Shown here: one piece after another, positions 21,980-30,397 of the stretch | Numbering within the stretch: the stretch's first letter is position 1 | How the letters are laid out: each line of letters starts with the position of its first letter | Assembly: GCA_913058215.1 (NCBI GenBank) | Contig: CAJXQE010000019.1 | Span: 1-37,910 of the forward strand | DNA length: 37,910 nucleotides | From: an uncultured Verrucomicrobiales bacterium | GTDB taxonomy: Bacteria; Verrucomicrobiota; Verrucomicrobiia; Verrucomicrobiales; DEV007 | Direction of reading: 5' to 3' | The notes under the pieces: generated by a model | What the model saw: only the letters and a program-made list of their open reading frames with translations | Databases searched by the model: none | What the model was told of the DNA's origin: nothing | Made by a program: the position numbers and the translations under genes

Positions 21980-23983
21980 CTAACCCGAAAGCATCTCCTT
22001 CATCCGCGCCCAGTAGTCGGTCGCGAAGTCTTCGGAGACGGGTTCTTTGTCAAGAGTTTCAAAACTGGTTTCGACGATCTCTTCTTTGGACATTTCTTTG
22101 AAAAAGGAACTGGCCTGGCAGGGCATTTTGTCGCCCCATCGCTTGCGGCTGTGGCACCAGGTGATGGTGAGTTCCTCCATCGCTCGTGTGATGGCGACGT
22201 AAAAGAGGCGTCGTTCTTCGTCCTTTGTCCCCTCTTCGGTCGATCTTGAGTGAGGGAGAATCCCCTCTTCGGCGCCGATGATGTGGGCGACGGGAAATTC
22301 CAAGCCTTTCGCGGCGTGCATCGTGATGAGCGACACGCCGGTTCCTTTATCTTTATCCTCCTCCTTGTCCTGCATCAGGGAGACGCTGTCGAGAAAGCCT
22401 TTGAGACCACGCTTCGACTTCTCGAAATGACGGTTCATTCCCTCGAGCAACTCGGCAATATTGCGACGGCGCAGGTCGACCTCCTCGGGGGATTTGCAGT
22501 TCCGCTTCAGGTAATCAATGTAGTCTGTTTCCTTAATCAACTCATCAGTCATCGCGGGATAGTTCGATCCCTTGGTGTGAACGACGTCGCTGTATTTGTT
22601 GAGGAAATCGGTAAATTTGGCGATGGCGTTCTGGGCGCGCGTCGTCAGGGATCCGAGAAATTCGAGATCGTTGAGCGCGTGAAAAATGCTCATATCATGA
22701 TCGATACTGAACTGCATCGCCATGGCAATGGTTCCATCACCGATGCCTCGAGGTGGAGTTGCGATGACGCGCAGAAGACTGACGTCGTCCTCGTGATTCA
22801 GAAAAACACTGAGATAGGCGAGAATGTCTTTCACCTCACGGCGCTCGTAAAAGCTCTGACCTCCAATAACTTTGTAGGGAATCTCGTTTTCGCGCAGCTG
22901 TTCCTCCATCACCCGGGACTGGGTATTCATCCGGAAGAGAATCGCAAAGTCGTCATATTTCCGACGGTCAATGCGGTGACCTTCGAGAATTTCATGGACC
23001 ACCCATTCGGCTTCCTTTTCAGCATCGGGCATGGAGACGACGCGAATCTTTTCCCCTTCGCCTCGACTGCTCCAGAGCGTCTTTTCGCGGCGGTCGAGGT
23101 TGTTCTTGATGACGCTGTTGGCGAGACGGAGAACCCGGTTGGTGGAACGGTAGTTCTCCTCCAGCTTCACGATCACCGGGTTTGGAAAGAAGCGCTCGAA
23201 GTCGAGAATGTTAGTAATGTCCGCCCCGCGCCATCCGTAGATACTTTGATCATCGTCGCCCACCACGCAGATATTCTGCTCGGTGTTGCCAATGATATTT
23301 TTCAGCAACTGCATCTGCAGTTTGTTGGTATCCTGAAACTCATCGACCATGACGAAGCGGAATTTTCGCTCCCACTGTTTGCAAATGTCAGGATTTTCCT
23401 CGAGGCCCTTCACCGCCAGGATCATGAGGTCATCAAAATCGACAGCGTTGAATTTCTTCAGTTCCTTGTTGTAGGTCGTATAGATTTCATTGATGAGCGA
23501 GTCTTCACGATCGCTGATCGGTTCGCCGGTATTCTTGGCGTGACTGATCATCGAGTTCGCCATCTTGGCGTCCATGCTCTCGTCTTTGCCAATTTTCCTG
23601 ACAATGATCCGCTTCAGCAATCCGATCTGATCACTCTGGGTGTAGATCGTGAAATTCTTCTTGTAACCGAGCCGCTCGATGCAGGTTCGGAGAATGCGGA
23701 CGCAAAGACTGTGAAAGGTGCAGATGGTGACTTTATCCACCTGCTCCTGCGAGATCATCGTCCCGACCCGTTCCCGCATTTCATTGGCAGCCTTGTTCGT
23801 GAAGGTTACCGCGAGGATGTTTTCCGGAGGAATGTCATTGTACACCATCCCGGCGATCCGGGTCGTCACCACGCGGGTCTTCCCGGTTCCCGCTCCGGCG
23901 AGAATCAGGACAGGCCCATGGATGTGCTCCGCAGCTTGACGCTGCGAAGGGTTCAGGCCGAGAAGGCCCTTATGCGATGCCAT
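21980..23983 (-). CDS. UvrD/Rep/PcrA-family superfamily 1A DNA helicase
   Basis: 667 residues with all SF1A helicase motifs: Walker A 'AGAGTGKT' (29-36), Ia 'AVTFTNKAANEMRERV', Walker B 'VMVDEFQDTN', III 'DDQSIYGWRGADI', IV 'LEENYRSTNRVLRLANS', V 'VSLITMHAAKGLEFP' and VI 'RRLFYVAITRAMEEL'. It uses ATP to unwind DNA 3' to 5' in repair or replication restart. The protein is shorter than typical PcrA/UvrD and ends soon after motif VI, lacking most of the C-terminal extension; the motif wording resembles Rep slightly more than UvrD. Cytoplasmic. It is preceded 43 bp upstream by the DUF4870 gene. A 594-codon open frame antisense to it is a shadow. Confidence 0.95.
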   Translation of the reverse strand: MASHKGLLGLNPSQRQAAEHIHGPVLILAGAGTGKTRVVTTRIAGMVYNDIPPENILAVTFTNKAANEMRERVGTMISQEQVDKVTICTFHSLCVRILRTCIERLGYKKNFTIYTQSDQIGLLKRIIVRKIGKDESMDAKMANSMISHAKNTGEPISDREDSLINEIYTTYNKELKKFNAVDFDDLMILAVKGLEENPDICKQWERKFRFVMVDEFQDTNKLQMQLLKNIIGNTEQNICVVGDDDQSIYGWRGADITNILDFERFFPNPVIVKLEENYRSTNRVLRLANSVIKNNLDRREKTLWSSRGEGEKIRVVSMPDAEKEAEWVVHEILEGHRIDRRKYDDFAILFRMNTQSRVMEEQLRENEIPYKVIGGQSFYERREVKDILAYLSVFLNHEDDVSLLRVIATPPRGIGDGTIAMAMQFSIDHDMSIFHALNDLEFLGSLTTRAQNAIAKFTDFLNKYSDVVHTKGSNYPAMTDELIKETDYIDYLKRNCKSPEEVDLRRRNIAELLEGMNRHFEKSKRGLKGFLDSVSLMQDKEEDKDKGTGVSLITMHAAKGLEFPVAHIIGAEEGILPHSRSTEEGTKDEERRLFYVAITRAMEELTITWCHSRKRWGDKMPCQASSFFKEMSKEEIVETSFETLDKEPVSEDFATDYWARMKEMLSG

Positions 23984-24026
23984 TTTCCAGCAATGAAATT
24001 AGGAGGAATCTGGAGAGTCAGCTCGC

Positions 24027-24500
24027 TTATTTGATAAGACGAAGTGCGAAAGGATAGCGGTATACCACGCCTTTGTTGGCTTCCATCCCACCAATAATTC
24101 CGAAGATAACGCTCACCAACCAGACAGCCGGACTGATGATAAGACTGGCACAACCACCGGTGACAGCACCAAGAATCATGCTGACAACGTGTCCAATTGC
24201 CAAAGTGATTTGGAAATTCAAAGCCTCTTTACCCTGATCATTCACGAAGGGACTCTCATCTTTCTTGATTGCCCAAATGATGAGTGGCCCGAGGAAATTG
24301 GTTATCGCTCCAAGAATGTGAGCGAGCATCCCGAAGAGCTTATCGTCCTTTTCGGAGAGTGTTCCCTGAGCAACTGCGATCCCGCCGGTGGGAGGTGCAG
24401 CAGTAGCAGGTGTCTCTTCAGCTGGAGGTGTCGGGGCTGGCTCGTCGCCGGCTCCGTCATTGTCCATAGGTGGTGGTGTATCAGATGGTTCGTCGCTCAT
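24027..24500 (-). CDS. DUF4870 (Tic20-like) membrane protein with Pro/Ala-rich tail
   Basis: 157 residues. The first 45 are acidic and proline/alanine-rich ('PPPMDNDGAGDEPAPTPP'), probably unstructured and cytoplasmic. The rest is the DUF4870 domain: 'GMLAHILGAITNFLGPLIIWAIKKDESPFVNDQ', in parts, with the diagnostic 'IKKDESPFVNDQGKEALNFQ', then two further membrane helices. The family is small, membrane-bound and of unknown function. The gene is bracketed by 14-bp direct repeats (see 24030-24519), one covering its last codons and one just before its ATG. It may be co-transcribed with the helicase gene 43 bp downstream. Confidence 0.88.
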   Translation of the reverse strand: MSDEPSDTPPPMDNDGAGDEPAPTPPAEETPATAAPPTGGIAVAQGTLSEKDDKLFGMLAHILGAITNFLGPLIIWAIKKDESPFVNDQGKEALNFQITLAIGHVVSMILGAVTGGCASLIISPAVWLVSVIFGIIGGMEANKGVVYRYPFALRLIK

Positions 24501-24519
24501 AGTATTTTGATAAGACGAA
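24030..24519. repeat. 14-bp direct repeats bracketing the DUF4870 gene
   Basis: TTTGATAAGACGAA occurs at 24030-24043 (inside the last codons of the DUF4870 gene) and again at 24506-24519 (six bases before its ATG). The span between them is the whole gene. A few chance 14-mer pairs are expected in a window of this size, so it is the placement, not the match, that is notable. Confidence 0.45.
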
Positions 24520-24566
24520 CCAATCGAAACTTCAAGTAAATTGGGTCAAGAATTCAGGCGGATAAT

Positions 24567-25970
24567 TCACGCCAATATCTCTTGCGCAACGTTTCCGTGA
24601 ACATCTGTCAGCCGAAAATCCCTCCCCGCATGGCGATAGGTCAGCTTCTCATGATTCAATCCCAGCAGATGCAGGATGGTCGCGTGCCAGTCGTGGATGT
24701 GCATTCTCCCCTCGACCGCTTCGTAACCGTGATCATCAGTCGCACCGTAGGAAAAGCCGCCTTTGACGCCTCCGCCCGCCATCCAGGTGGTGTATCCTTT
24801 ATGATTGTGATCGCGCCCGTCGCCGCCCTGACCGTGAGGTGTCCGGCCAAATTCACCCGCCCAAATCACGAGAGTGTCTTTCAGCATATCGCGCTGTTTC
24901 AAATCAGTGAGAAGCCCCTGGATCGGCTTGTCGATTTCATTGCAACGGGCCGGGAGATCTTCGGACAGTGCCCGGTGATGATCCCAGCTTCCGTGCGAAA
25001 TCTCGATAAAACGAACTCCGGATTCCGCAAAACGACGCGCGAGAAGACACTGGCGTCCGAAGGAATCCGTATCACCTCCATCGACTCCGTAGAGGTCGAG
25101 CATTTGTTTCGATTCCCCGCTGAGGTCCATGACCTCGGGCAAAGTGTCTTGCATCCGGAAGGCGAGCTCGAAGGATTCAATCGCCCCTTCCACACCGGGG
25201 TGATGCTGGTCTTCGCGGAGTTTGTTGGCGTTGAGTTGCTGGATAAAATCGAGCTGCTGCCTCTGCTGTTTTTCAGAAAGGTCCGGATTCTTGATGTTCG
25301 GGATGGCTGCCTGATCGGCTCTCCGCGCATTTCTCCGACCACGCGATGCTCCGCCAAATTTCGCTCCCTGATAAATGGCGGGCAAAAATGCGCTACCGAA
25401 GTGTTGAGCATTTCTCCCGGGGTTCAGGGTGACAAAACCGGGTAGATTCGTGTTCTCCGTACCGAGCCCGTAGAGACTCCAGGCACCGAGAGAGGGGCGA
25501 ACGAACTGAAAATTTCCCGTGTGCATCTGCGTCTGTGCCTGGGGATGATTCGGCATGTCAGTGTGCATACCTTTGAGCATACAAAGGTCATCGGCATGTT
25601 TGGCGAGATTCGGGAAAAGCTCCGACATCCACAATCCACCCTGGCCATGTTGCTTAAACTCCCAGGGCGAACCGAGAAGAGTCGCTCCGCGGTTGGTATC
25701 ATGAGCACCGGGTTTACCGTTGTCCTCATTCAGCTTCGGCTTGTAGTCGAAGGTATCGAGATGCGAAGGAGCTCCCTGCATGGAGAGAAAAATCACCCGC
25801 TTGGCCCGGGGCACAAAGTGAGGGGATTTCGGATCAAGCGGCCCGGCCTTTCCGGCAAGGACAGATTCCGCCATAGCCTGCCGTTGAGCAAGCGCTGCGA
25901 AAGCGAGATAGCCAAATCCGCTGGAAAGAGTTTTGAGAGTGGATCTTCGGGAAAAAGGAGAATCGATCAT
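24567..25970 (-). CDS. DUF1501 family Tat-exported protein (paired copy)
   Basis: 467 residues. Arg8-Arg9 in 'SRRSTLKTL' followed by a hydrophobic stretch forms a Tat signal. DUF1501 blocks are 'RAKRVIFLSMQGAPSHLDTFD', in parts, 'TDMPNHPQAQTQMHTG', 'FIEISHGSWDHHRA', 'WAGEFGRTPHGQGGDGRDH' and 'HLLGLNHEKLTYRHAGRD'. It starts 12 bp after the stop of the PSCyt1/DUF1549/DUF1553 gene, the standard PVC arrangement, so the two are almost surely one operon and probably act together outside the cytoplasm. The family has a sulfatase/phosphatase-like fold, but its reaction is not known. It is about as similar in motif wording to the copy at 11488-12912 as family members usually are, so the two look like old paralogues and not a recent duplication. 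Confidence 0.94.
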   Translation of the reverse strand: MIDSPFSRRSTLKTLSSGFGYLAFAALAQRQAMAESVLAGKAGPLDPKSPHFVPRAKRVIFLSMQGAPSHLDTFDYKPKLNEDNGKPGAHDTNRGATLLGSPWEFKQHGQGGLWMSELFPNLAKHADDLCMLKGMHTDMPNHPQAQTQMHTGNFQFVRPSLGAWSLYGLGTENTNLPGFVTLNPGRNAQHFGSAFLPAIYQGAKFGGASRGRRNARRADQAAIPNIKNPDLSEKQQRQQLDFIQQLNANKLREDQHHPGVEGAIESFELAFRMQDTLPEVMDLSGESKQMLDLYGVDGGDTDSFGRQCLLARRFAESGVRFIEISHGSWDHHRALSEDLPARCNEIDKPIQGLLTDLKQRDMLKDTLVIWAGEFGRTPHGQGGDGRDHNHKGYTTWMAGGGVKGGFSYGATDDHGYEAVEGRMHIHDWHATILHLLGLNHEKLTYRHAGRDFRLTDVHGNVAQEILA

Positions 25971-25982
25971 AGGAATTCAGAG

Positions 25983-28433
25983 TCAGTTGAGGTAACGAAA
26001 CTCGGCGGAAGCGAGGAGGGATTGGCAAAAGGTAGCGAGGGCTAAACGGTCGGGGTTGCCTTCATCGCCTGCGGCAAAACCAGAGAGAAATTTTTGCGAA
26101 GCAGCCATCTCCGCCCGATTGGGCACACGGCTGTAACAGGCGAGAAAAGCTTCTGTGATTCGAGCGCTCGAGTCATCAGTTTTTTCCAACAAGCGATCCG
26201 CCAGCGCTTTGCTTTGATTGAGCACGAAGGAATTATTCATCAGATAAAGTGACTGACCCGGCACGTTGGTTTCGTCGCGATCACCTGCAACCCGATTGGG
26301 ATCTGCGGCATCGAAAAGATCCAGCGCCTCGGGCAAGCCGTCCCTCACGATAGGGAGAAAGACCGACCGGTAGTTGACCGCCCTGTTTACTACATCAGAT
26401 CCAGCCCGTTGCGCGATCGCCGCATCTCCGAGCTCTCCAATGATGGAACCGAGTGGTCGCTCAGTATCCAGTCTACCGGAAGCTGTCAGCATGGCATCGC
26501 GAAGAGATTCCGCATCGAGGCGCTCAGGACTTCGTCTCCAGAGAAGGGTGTTGTCGGGATCCTGCGAATAGGCAGCCGAATCAAAGTCTGCGCTCATGCG
26601 GTAGGTTCGGGTATTCACCAAATCGCGGATCAGATCTTTGACAGACCATCCATTCTCCGCAAACTCAACCGCCAGGGTATCGAGCAGCTCGGGATGACTT
26701 GGCAGTTGCCCGGTCGCCCCGAAATTGTCGTGTGAAGTGACAAGCCCCTGCCCAAAAAGATTAGACCAGACACGATTGACCATGACCCGGGCGGTCAGCG
26801 GATTCTCCGGAGAGGATAGCCAATCGGCCAATTGCCGCCTACCACTGGCGGAATCGGGAATCGTTTCACCGGATTCCGGGATATCAATCACTTGAACAAA
26901 TCCGCGCGGCACGGTCTGGGCGGGCTTGTTGACGTCGCCCCGCACGAGCACATTCACATCGACAATTTCCGCTTTCTCCTGAACCCCCATCCCAAAGGGA
27001 ATCGGATTCCCGGCTTCGTCGTAGGAATTTACCCGCGCCTGAAACACAGAAGTCTGGGAACGGAGTCGAATGACTTGCTGGATATTATTCCCGGCAGTCT
27101 CGCCGGACATCCGGGCCCTGCGATTTTCCATGATCATTTCCTCCCTTTGACCTTCAAGACCAGCGAGCCTCGCTTTTAATTGAGCCAACTCTTCGGGTGA
27201 GTTCTCCAACATCGTCGGCGTATCTGATAGCGGAAGCTCGATCAACTTGGTCGCCCGTCTCGCCTGCACTGTATTGATCGTTCCGAAATGCGTCATCGTG
27301 TTCTGAAAAATCCCGGACATTGCGTAGTAGTCGGTCGTCGGAATTGGATCGGTCTTGTGATCGTGACAACGGGCACAGGAAACCGTCAGTCCAAGGATTG
27401 CCTGGGTGGTTGCGTCAATCTGTTCATCCGCAACATCGAGAGTAAACTGTCTTGGATTCCGCTCGATCAAACTCTTGGGACCTACAGCGAGGAACCCGGT
27501 GGCGATCAAATTTTCCTGCCACTCTGCGTCCGTTTTGGCCGGCAGCAAATCGCCTGCGATCTGTTCCTTTACGAAACGGTCATAGGGCTTGTCTTTGTTG
27601 AAAGAATCGATCACATAGTCGCGGTAACGCCAGGCATTGGGAAAGCTCATGTTGACGTCCATGCCGGTAGACTCTGCATAGCGGGCAACGTCGAGCCAGT
27701 GCCGTCCCCAACGCTCCCCAAAACGTTCGCTGGCCAGCAGTTCGTCGACCTTAGCTTTATAGGCAGCTTCCGGATCTTTCTTCCAGGCAGCGGCGAATTT
27801 TTTGATCTCATGAACCAGCGGAGGCATTCCGATTAGATCGAAATGGAGTCGTCTCAGTAGATCGTCCCCTTTTGCATCCGCTGCCGGACTGAGCTTGGCA
27901 CCTTCCAATTTTGCGAGAACAAAGCGGTCCACATTCGACTTTGCCCAGTCGGCATTCTTAACTGCAGGAGGATCTGCTTTCTCCGGATGTTGAAAGGACC
28001 AGAACTCCCGCCCTTTCTCGATATCAATCTCACTTCTAACCACAGAAATCTCGGTCACCCTGGGATCGGGTGCCCCCATCTCGATCCATCGCTTGATGTC
28101 AGCGACCGCTTCCGACGAAAGCCTTTCTTTCGGAGGCATTTCGAAATCGGGATCGGTGTAGGAAGTAGTCGTATAAAGAAGGCTCTTATCCGGATCACCG
28201 GCGACGAGAGCCGGTCCACTGTCGCCTCCGAGCAGAACTCCGTCCTTCGTATCGAGAGACAAACCCCCTTTGATTTTCTCACCGGACGAGTGACAACGAT
28301 AACAATTCTCCACCAGCACCGGGCGAATCTTTTCCTCGAAGAATTTGGTTTCTTCGGGTGTCAATTCAGCTGCATCACCAAATCCTGAAGACAGGGCCAG
28401 AAGAGGCAGGAGGATTGCTGCTCGTAGTTTCAT
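25983..28433 (-). CDS. PSCyt1 / DUF1549 / DUF1553 planctomycete-type cytochrome protein
   Basis: 816 residues, signal peptide about 1-21. An N-terminal cytochrome-c-like domain (PSCyt1) holds the haem motif CYRCH (Cys44-His48) and a later methionine in 'FEMPPKERL'. The DUF1549 (PSCyt2) domain covers roughly residues 150-360 with 'DLIGMPPLVHEI', 'ERWGRHWLDVARYAES' and a second CxxCH in 'SCARCHDHKTDPIP'. The DUF1553 (PSD1) domain covers about 530-800 with 'LADWLSSPENPLTARVMVNRVW', in parts, 'GLVTSHDNFGATGQLPSHPELLD', in parts, and 'LYLMNNSFVLNQ'. Two CxxCH motifs suggest up to two c-type haems attached in the periplasm. The family is linked by context with polysaccharide-degrading gene sets in PVC bacteria; its reaction is unknown. 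It follows the EF-hand gene by 35 bp and precedes DUF1501 by 12 bp. Confidence 0.95.
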   Translation of the reverse strand: MKLRAAILLPLLALSSGFGDAAELTPEETKFFEEKIRPVLVENCYRCHSSGEKIKGGLSLDTKDGVLLGGDSGPALVAGDPDKSLLYTTTSYTDPDFEMPPKERLSSEAVADIKRWIEMGAPDPRVTEISVVRSEIDIEKGREFWSFQHPEKADPPAVKNADWAKSNVDRFVLAKLEGAKLSPAADAKGDDLLRRLHFDLIGMPPLVHEIKKFAAAWKKDPEAAYKAKVDELLASERFGERWGRHWLDVARYAESTGMDVNMSFPNAWRYRDYVIDSFNKDKPYDRFVKEQIAGDLLPAKTDAEWQENLIATGFLAVGPKSLIERNPRQFTLDVADEQIDATTQAILGLTVSCARCHDHKTDPIPTTDYYAMSGIFQNTMTHFGTINTVQARRATKLIELPLSDTPTMLENSPEELAQLKARLAGLEGQREEMIMENRRARMSGETAGNNIQQVIRLRSQTSVFQARVNSYDEAGNPIPFGMGVQEKAEIVDVNVLVRGDVNKPAQTVPRGFVQVIDIPESGETIPDSASGRRQLADWLSSPENPLTARVMVNRVWSNLFGQGLVTSHDNFGATGQLPSHPELLDTLAVEFAENGWSVKDLIRDLVNTRTYRMSADFDSAAYSQDPDNTLLWRRSPERLDAESLRDAMLTASGRLDTERPLGSIIGELGDAAIAQRAGSDVVNRAVNYRSVFLPIVRDGLPEALDLFDAADPNRVAGDRDETNVPGQSLYLMNNSFVLNQSKALADRLLEKTDDSSARITEAFLACYSRVPNRAEMAASQKFLSGFAAGDEGNPDRLALATFCQSLLASAEFRYLN

Positions 28434-28468
28434 TTCGGGAATGGGGAACGGGATCGGAGTGACGATTC

Positions 28469-29059
28469 TTATTCTTCGACAGCGGGGCGCTTTGGCTTCA
28501 CACCGCCGCCCTGATCTTCATCGCCACCGGCACCTTTGCCTCCCTTACCCTTACCTTTGTCGCCTTTTCCCTTGTCGCCTTTTCCTTTTCCCTTGCCGCC
28601 CATTTCTCGAAAGCGGGCGATCAATTTCTCCATCTCTGCCTTATCAACATATCCATCGGCATTCGTATCGATCTGGGCAAAGCGCTCTTTCATCCTGTCG
28701 GGCGCTTCCTCTTTACTGATCTTTCCGTCTTTGTCCTTATCGAGAAAATCCATGCTCGGACCTCTTCCTCCACCGGGGCGGTCTCCGCCACCGGGCCCAC
28801 TCATTGACGGACCCCCTGCAGGTCGGAGTTCATCAGCCGAGAGCGTTCCATCCTTGTTTTTATCCAGCTTGCGGAGAGCAACCACTGCCATGTCGATTTC
28901 GCCCTGCTGAAGGGAACCGTCTTTGTCAGTATCAAGCGCCTCCATAATCGGATTTGGAGGACGACTTCCTTCCGGGCGTTTGCGCTCGCCTTCCTGAGCG
29001 AACGAAGAAACATTGAGGGAGAAAACACTAACAAGGATACAAACTGTGGACTTATTCAT
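28469..29059 (-). CDS. secreted four-EF-hand calcium-binding protein
   Basis: 196 residues from ATG 29059, which starts a signal peptide ([22 protein letters not shown]); the frame is open to 29080. Four canonical EF-hand loops follow: '[12 protein letters not shown]', '[12 protein letters not shown]', '[12 protein letters not shown]' and '[12 protein letters not shown]', each with Asp at positions 1, 3, 5 or Asn, Gly at 6 and Glu at 12. A Gly/Pro-rich linker separates the pairs. The C-terminal tail is a Gly-Lys-Asp low-complexity run (units such as 'DKGKG'), coded by a 15-bp tandem repeat at 28557-28586, which may vary in copy number. It should bind calcium outside the cytoplasm. It is 35 bp upstream of the PSCyt gene and likely heads that operon. 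A similar 'KGKGK' tract follows the EF-hand in the protein at 1508-2707. Confidence 0.88.
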   Translation of the reverse strand: MNKSTVCILVSVFSLNVSSFAQEGERKRPEGSRPPNPIMEALDTDKDGSLQQGEIDMAVVALRKLDKNKDGTLSADELRPAGGPSMSGPGGGDRPGGGRGPSMDFLDKDKDGKISKEEAPDRMKERFAQIDTNADGYVDKAEMEKLIARFREMGGKGKGKGDKGKGDKGKGKGGKGAGGDEDQGGGVKPKRPAVEE

Positions 29060-29068
29060 AGATCTATA

Positions 29069-29115
29069 AACAGGCCACATCGCAAAGGGTTGCGAAAAAA
29101 ATTACCGGGCCTGTT
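29069..29115 (-). promoter_or_regulatory. nested hairpin in the leader of the EF-hand/PSCyt operon
   Basis: AACAGGCC (29069-29076) pairs with GGCCTGTT (29108-29115); inside is a second perfect hairpin TCGCAA/TTGCGA (29080-29085 with 29090-29095) with a 4-base loop and an A7 run (T7 on the minus strand). On the minus strand the outer arm ends 9 bp before the ATG at 29059, so the structure would lie directly at the translation start. It could be a translational control element or an end-of-transcript structure for queC. Confidence 0.4.
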
Positions 29116-29172
29116 CTGAGGAGACGATCAGGCAAGTACCGCAGTCGCTTTCAAAGCCCACCCGGTTTGTGC

Positions 29173-29835
29173 TTATTCGCCCGACGCATAGACCGTCGGA
29201 TCCACAATCCCCGCCAGATCAAACGCTTCAATCCTCTCGACACATGTTCCGCATTTTCCGCAGTGAACCTCCCCGCCTTTATAGCAGGACCAGGTTTGAG
29301 CAAAATCGACACCGAGCTCTGCTCCTTCCGTCGCAATATCCTCTTTCCGCATTTCAACAAAAGGGCGCAACACTTCCAGATCGACATAAGTCCCTGCGGA
29401 AATGGCATCCGCCATTGGTTTCAAAAAATCCTCGCGACAGTCGGGATAAATCGCGTGATCGCCCGAATGCGCAGCGATGACAAGACCGTTGGCTTCAATG
29501 CTTTCAGCAAACCCGGCAGCTACTGAAAGCATGATCCCGTTCCGAAACGGCACCACCGTTTGCTTCATGTTTTCCTGCTCGTAATGACCTTCGGGAATCT
29601 CTCCTCCGCTCTTGAGGAGATCACTTTGAAAAAGCTGATCCATAAAAGCCAAAGACACCGTTTGGTGCTCGATTCCCAGCTGATCGCAATGCCATTTTGC
29701 GAAAGGAATTTCGCGGTGGTTGTGTTTGGCCCCGTAGTCGAAGCTCAGACCAACAACGACCTGGTGATCTTTCGCCGCCCGATAAAGAGCGGTGACAGAA
29801 TCCATTCCGCCGCTGACGAGGACCACGACCTTCAT
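29173..29835 (-). CDS. queC: 7-cyano-7-deazaguanine synthase QueC
   Basis: 220 residues. The PP-loop ATP motif 'VLVSGGMDSVT' (Ser8 to Ser13) opens the protein, and the C-terminal zinc site has four cysteines, Cys184, Cys192, Cys195 and Cys198, in 'CYKGGEVHCGKCGTC'. 'TVVPFRNGIML' and 'AAHSGDHAIYPDCR' are also typical. QueC converts 7-carboxy-7-deazaguanine to preQ0 using ATP and ammonia in the queuosine tRNA-modification pathway. It starts 9 bp after the end of queF on the same strand, so the two form an operon. queD and queE are not in the window. Cytoplasmic, standard length. Confidence 0.97.
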   Translation of the reverse strand: MKVVVLVSGGMDSVTALYRAAKDHQVVVGLSFDYGAKHNHREIPFAKWHCDQLGIEHQTVSLAFMDQLFQSDLLKSGGEIPEGHYEQENMKQTVVPFRNGIMLSVAAGFAESIEANGLVIAAHSGDHAIYPDCREDFLKPMADAISAGTYVDLEVLRPFVEMRKEDIATEGAELGVDFAQTWSCYKGGEVHCGKCGTCVERIEAFDLAGIVDPTVYASGE

Positions 29836-29844
29836 TCGGCTCTC

Positions 29845-30267
29845 TTACAATCCCGCTTCAGGATAAGAAGCTTCGGCAGTGAGTCGAATTCCTCCTCGTG
29901 GAGCAAACTGACCTCGAACTGTCATTTTTCTCGGCGAGCAGGCAAAAACGAGATCATCGAGAATCCGGTTCACGACGTCTTCATTGAATGCTGCGTAGTT
30001 TCGAAAAGAGGCGAGATAGAATTTCAGCGACTTCGTCTCCATACAGATTTTGTCAGGGACATAACTGATTTTGATGTGCGCTGAATCAGGTTGCCCAGTG
30101 ACGGGACACAGCGAGCTGAACTCGGGATTGTCGAGTTCGATCAGGTAGTTTCGTTTCTCGTTCCGGTTGGGAAAGGTCTCGAGATTTGCCTGGTCCGGCG
30201 ACTCCGGCAGTTGGCTTTCGCTGCGACCCAGGAGGGTCAACTCATCGATTGAAGAGGGTTTGCTCAT
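29845..30267 (-). CDS. queF: preQ0 reductase QueF (short, type I form)
   Basis: 140 residues, the unimodular QueF form. The catalytic Cys54 is in 'FSSLCPVTGQPD' with Asp61, and the QueF motif is 'ETKSLKFYLASFRNYA' (Glu77, Lys79). The block 'FNEDVVNRILDDLV' follows as usual. The enzyme reduces preQ0 to preQ1 with NADPH, the step after QueC, before insertion into tRNA. It is the first gene of the queF-queC pair. The 130-bp leader upstream (30268-30397) shows no convincing preQ1 riboswitch. The OmpA-domain gene lies upstream on the same strand. Confidence 0.97.
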   Translation of the reverse strand: MSKPSSIDELTLLGRSESQLPESPDQANLETFPNRNEKRNYLIELDNPEFSSLCPVTGQPDSAHIKISYVPDKICMETKSLKFYLASFRNYAAFNEDVVNRILDDLVFACSPRKMTVRGQFAPRGGIRLTAEASYPEAGL

Positions 30268-30397
30268 AAAAACTCTTGCTCGTTTTCTAAATCTTTATCT
30301 TGCTCTTCTATAGCCGCAAAATGGCTCAATATAAGCAATAGATTTTCTGTTCCAGAACCTTTTTCGCTTTTGACTGCCAATTCTGTGACAGCAAGAA

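Noticed and set aside
22250-24034. 594-codon open frame on the plus strand
   Set aside because: It is antisense to the UvrD/Rep helicase, which has every family motif. The translation of the antisense frame has no recognisable domain or start signal.
28557-28586. 15-bp tandem repeat as a separate mobile or CRISPR-like array
   Set aside because: It is short, has no spacers, and simply codes the Gly-Lys-Asp tail of the EF-hand protein.
30268-30397. preQ1 riboswitch upstream of queF
   Set aside because: A GGTTC string is present in the right orientation, but the C-rich loop and the A-rich tail needed for the pseudoknot are not seen.
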